Of a stretch of 64,000 bases of DNA, positions 62,400 to 64,000 are shown piece after piece (within the stretch, counting starts at the first letter, position 1; each line of letters opens with the position of its first letter). The DNA is from Strongyloides papillosus (Eukaryota; Nematoda; Chromadorea; Rhabditida; Strongyloididae), in the NCBI GenBank assembly GCA_005656395.1, contig SRSI01000009.1, positions 496,001 to 560,000 of the forward strand. The letters are read 5' to 3'. The notes below the pieces were generated by a model. That model was not told where the DNA came from. It worked only from the letters and a program-made list of their open reading frames with translations, and did not search any database. The translations under genes and the position numbers were made by a program.

Positions 62400-64000
62400 T
62401 TATAAAATGGTGCAAAATTTCCTATTTGCTGGTGCCCTTTTGGCAACACCATTTGATGGACCTTCACTGTTTGACTCAGAAGACTGTGAAGATTCTTTTG
62501 GTGCTTTCTGCTCTTGAACATGCGGTACTTCGCTCTTTACTTTTTCTACTTCTGGAGTTTTTGTTTCTTTTACTTGATCATTTGTACTTTTATTGTCCTT
62601 TACTTGGACTTTTTCAACTTTATTTTCTAGTTCTTCTCCATCTGTTAACATACTTGTTGTTTTCTTTTCAATAGCTTCACCAACATTGTCTATAATATCT
62701 TTGGCATTTTTAAAAGCTTCTCTGGCTTCTTCTTTGGCCTTCTCAGATATTTCCTTAACTTTTTCACCTGATTTTTGTAAAGCTTTTTCAGTCAAATCAG
62801 AAAAGGAATCACCAACTTTACTTAAACCAGAAGATGAACTATTTAATATTGAGTTAATTGTTTCAACTGTATTGTTTTTTGCTTCATCAACAGCTTTTTT
62901 ACTATCTTCAATTACATGATCCACTTTATTAGCTATAGATGAACCTGTCTCTTTTACAGCATCATTGGCATCCTTAATATTTTCATTAATATCATCACTT
63001 TTTTTTTCTATTTCTGATTTAATATTATCTTTTACTTCTTCTGCTTTGTCTTTAGCAGAATGCATTTCATTAGTTACTGTCTCAGCAACACTCGATATTT
63101 TATCAACAGCCTCATCTTTTTTATCATTAATTGAATCAACAACATTAGATACTCCATCACCAATTTTTTTTGTCTCATGAATAATTTCATTTCCACTATC
63201 TTTAATTGTCTCAGTAACATTTTCAACAATGTCGTTTCCTTTATCAACTATATTTTCTTCAATATTTTTAGCACTACTTTCAATATGATCAACATCTTTA
63301 TTAACTCTATTGACAATATTGTCTTTCAATTCTACTGAATTATCTACAACAGCATTTAAAAAGTTTGATGCATTATCAGCAATAACTTTTGTTGCTTTTA
63401 TAGCATCTTCTTCTACTTTGTTAAAAACATTCTCACCAGTAGAAGCTGCTTTATCAACTGCTGATTCTTCTTCTTTTTTTACTTTACCAGCAAACTCGTC
63501 AAAGCTCTCTTTTGCTGAATGGCCCAAATCTGAAACTTTTTCAACAACATTCTCACCAATAGAAGCTGCTTTATCAACTACTGATTCTTCTTCTTTTTTA
63601 ACTTTACCAGCAAACTCGTCAAAGCTCTCTTTTGCTGAATGGCCCAAATCTGAAACTTTTTCAACGACATTCTCACCAATAGAAGATGCTTTATCAAGTA
63701 CTGATTCTTCTTCTTTTTTTACTTTACCAGCAAATTCGTCAAAGCTCTCTTTTGCTGAATGGCCCAAATCTGAAACTTTTTCAACAATGTTCCCACCAAT
63801 AGAAGCTGCTTTATCAACAATTGATTCTTCTTCATTTTTTACTTTACCAGCAAACTCGTCAAAGCTCTCTTTTGCTGAATGGCCCAAATCTGAAACTTTT
63901 TCAACAACATTCTCACCAATGGAAGCTGCTTTATCAACTATTGATTCTTCTTCTTTTTTTACTTTATCAGCAAACTCACCAACACTTTCTTTTACTGAAT
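62400..64000 (-). CDS. LEA-like amphipathic repeat protein with C-terminal CaaX box (5' end outside window)
   Basis: The frame is open from the window edge to the stop at 62400, at least 533 codons, so the N-terminus is missing. The N-terminal visible part is four to five tandem 40-residue repeats (GHSAKESFDEFAGKVKKEEE then SVVDKAASIGENVVEKVSDL). A longer, less regular region follows with A/K/E/D-rich amphipathic sequence (EMHSAKDKAEEVKDNIKSEI; VDHVIEDSKKAVDEAKNN). This resembles group 3 LEA-like proteins, which protect against desiccation or act at membrane and lipid surfaces. The protein ends in a Pro/Ser/Glu-rich tail and NRKFCTIL. CTIL is a CaaX box with Leu at the last position, predicting geranylgeranylation and membrane attachment. 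The ATG at 63887 is only an internal Met. Confidence 0.8.
   Translation of the reverse strand, partial: SVKESVGEFADKVKKEEESIVDKAASIGENVVEKVSDLGHSAKESFDEFAGKVKNEEESIVDKAASIGGNIVEKVSDLGHSAKESFDEFAGKVKKEEESVLDKASSIGENVVEKVSDLGHSAKESFDEFAGKVKKEEESVVDKAASIGENVVEKVSDLGHSAKESFDEFAGKVKKEEESAVDKAASTGENVFNKVEEDAIKATKVIADNASNFLNAVVDNSVELKDNIVNRVNKDVDHIESSAKNIEENIVDKGNDIVENVTETIKDSGNEIIHETKKIGDGVSNVVDSINDKKDEAVDKISSVAETVTNEMHSAKDKAEEVKDNIKSEIEKKSDDINENIKDANDAVKETGSSIANKVDHVIEDSKKAVDEAKNNTVETINSILNSSSSGLSKVGDSFSDLTEKALQKSGEKVKEISEKAKEEAREAFKNAKDIIDNVGEAIEKKTTSMLTDGEELENKVEKVQVKDNKSTNDQVKETKTPEVEKVKSEVPHVQEQKAPKESSQSSESNSEGPSNGVAKRAPANRKFCTIL
63481..64000 (-). repeat. 120-bp tandem coding repeat
   Basis: Units begin at 63481, 63601, 63721, 63841 and 63961 with exact 120-bp spacing. 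The first 60 bp of each of the first four units are identical or differ by one base, while the second halves vary more. The unit cut by the window edge is more diverged. The array encodes the 40-residue repeat of the LEA-like protein and continues beyond the window. Confidence 0.92.

Noticed and set aside
62426..63180. Plus-strand frames opposite the LEA-like gene
   Set aside because: Antisense shadows of a well-supported repeat protein.
63481..64000. Regularly spaced repeats as a CRISPR array
   Set aside because: The units are contiguous, in frame and coding, with no unique spacers; the DNA is eukaryotic.

Overview
The window is a very AT-rich piece of a nematode chromosome, most probably from the Strongyloides / Parastrongyloides group. 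This inference rests on short introns (most 38 to 57 nt, with GTAAG or GTATG donors and TTTTAG-type acceptors), many large intronless reading frames, AT-rich intergenic DNA, and gene content: a neuronal RPM-1/PHR ubiquitin ligase, a serpentine chemoreceptor, a CAP (SCP/TAPS) protein, C-type lectin-like and Ly6-like secreted proteins, and several divergent F-box/LRR-like proteins. Nothing looks bacterial, viral or organellar. Many genes are split by one short intron, so the models below are spliced by eye from donor/acceptor signals and frame continuity.

Layout. 2.0-16.3 kb: one 4,779-codon exon for the RPM-1/MYCBP2 E3 ligase. 16.7-24.0 kb: two divergent F-box/LRR-like proteins flanking a PHYHIP-like protein that has a GATA-site cluster upstream. 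24.7-27.7 kb: a small coiled-coil protein and a Mut-7/Nibbler-like DEDDy exonuclease. 28.2-29.3 kb: a lysine-rich single-pass membrane protein. 32.0-34.9 kb: a 7TM chemoreceptor, a Ly6/uPAR-like GPI-type protein and an unrecognised N/S/T-rich protein. 35.3-38.8 kb: NUDCD1 closely followed by fumarylacetoacetase. 38.8-43.8 kb: three minus-strand genes for secreted proteins (Cys-rich/mucin-like, C-type-lectin-like, CAP with a basic KPPI repeat). 44.1-45.8 kb: a third F-box/LRR-like protein. 46-48.7 kb: non-coding DNA with several foldback sequences and a tRNA-Pro(AGG). 49.1-50.95 kb: a RecQ5-type helicase. 51.8-52.8 kb: the clearest F-box gene. 52.8-55.3 kb: a repeat- and palindrome-rich stretch. 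55.3-56.4 kb: an alpha-1,3-fucosyltransferase. 56.5-57.9 kb: a secreted, highly charged repeat protein. 58.3-61.3 kb: two tandem AADAC/HSL-type esterases. 62.4 kb to the window end: a LEA-like amphipathic repeat protein ending in a CaaX box, cut by the edge.

Most genes are independent single-function loci. The groupings worth noting are the possible NUDCD1-FAH trans-spliced pair, the minus-strand run of secreted proteins, the esterase tandem pair, and the scattered F-box/LRR-like paralogues. The last three are the lineage-expanded gene types usual in parasitic nematodes. I found no clear new multi-gene system. The most unusual items are the prenylation motif on the LEA-like repeat protein, the CAP protein that has lost both canonical histidines, and a 79-nt pre-miRNA-like hairpin.
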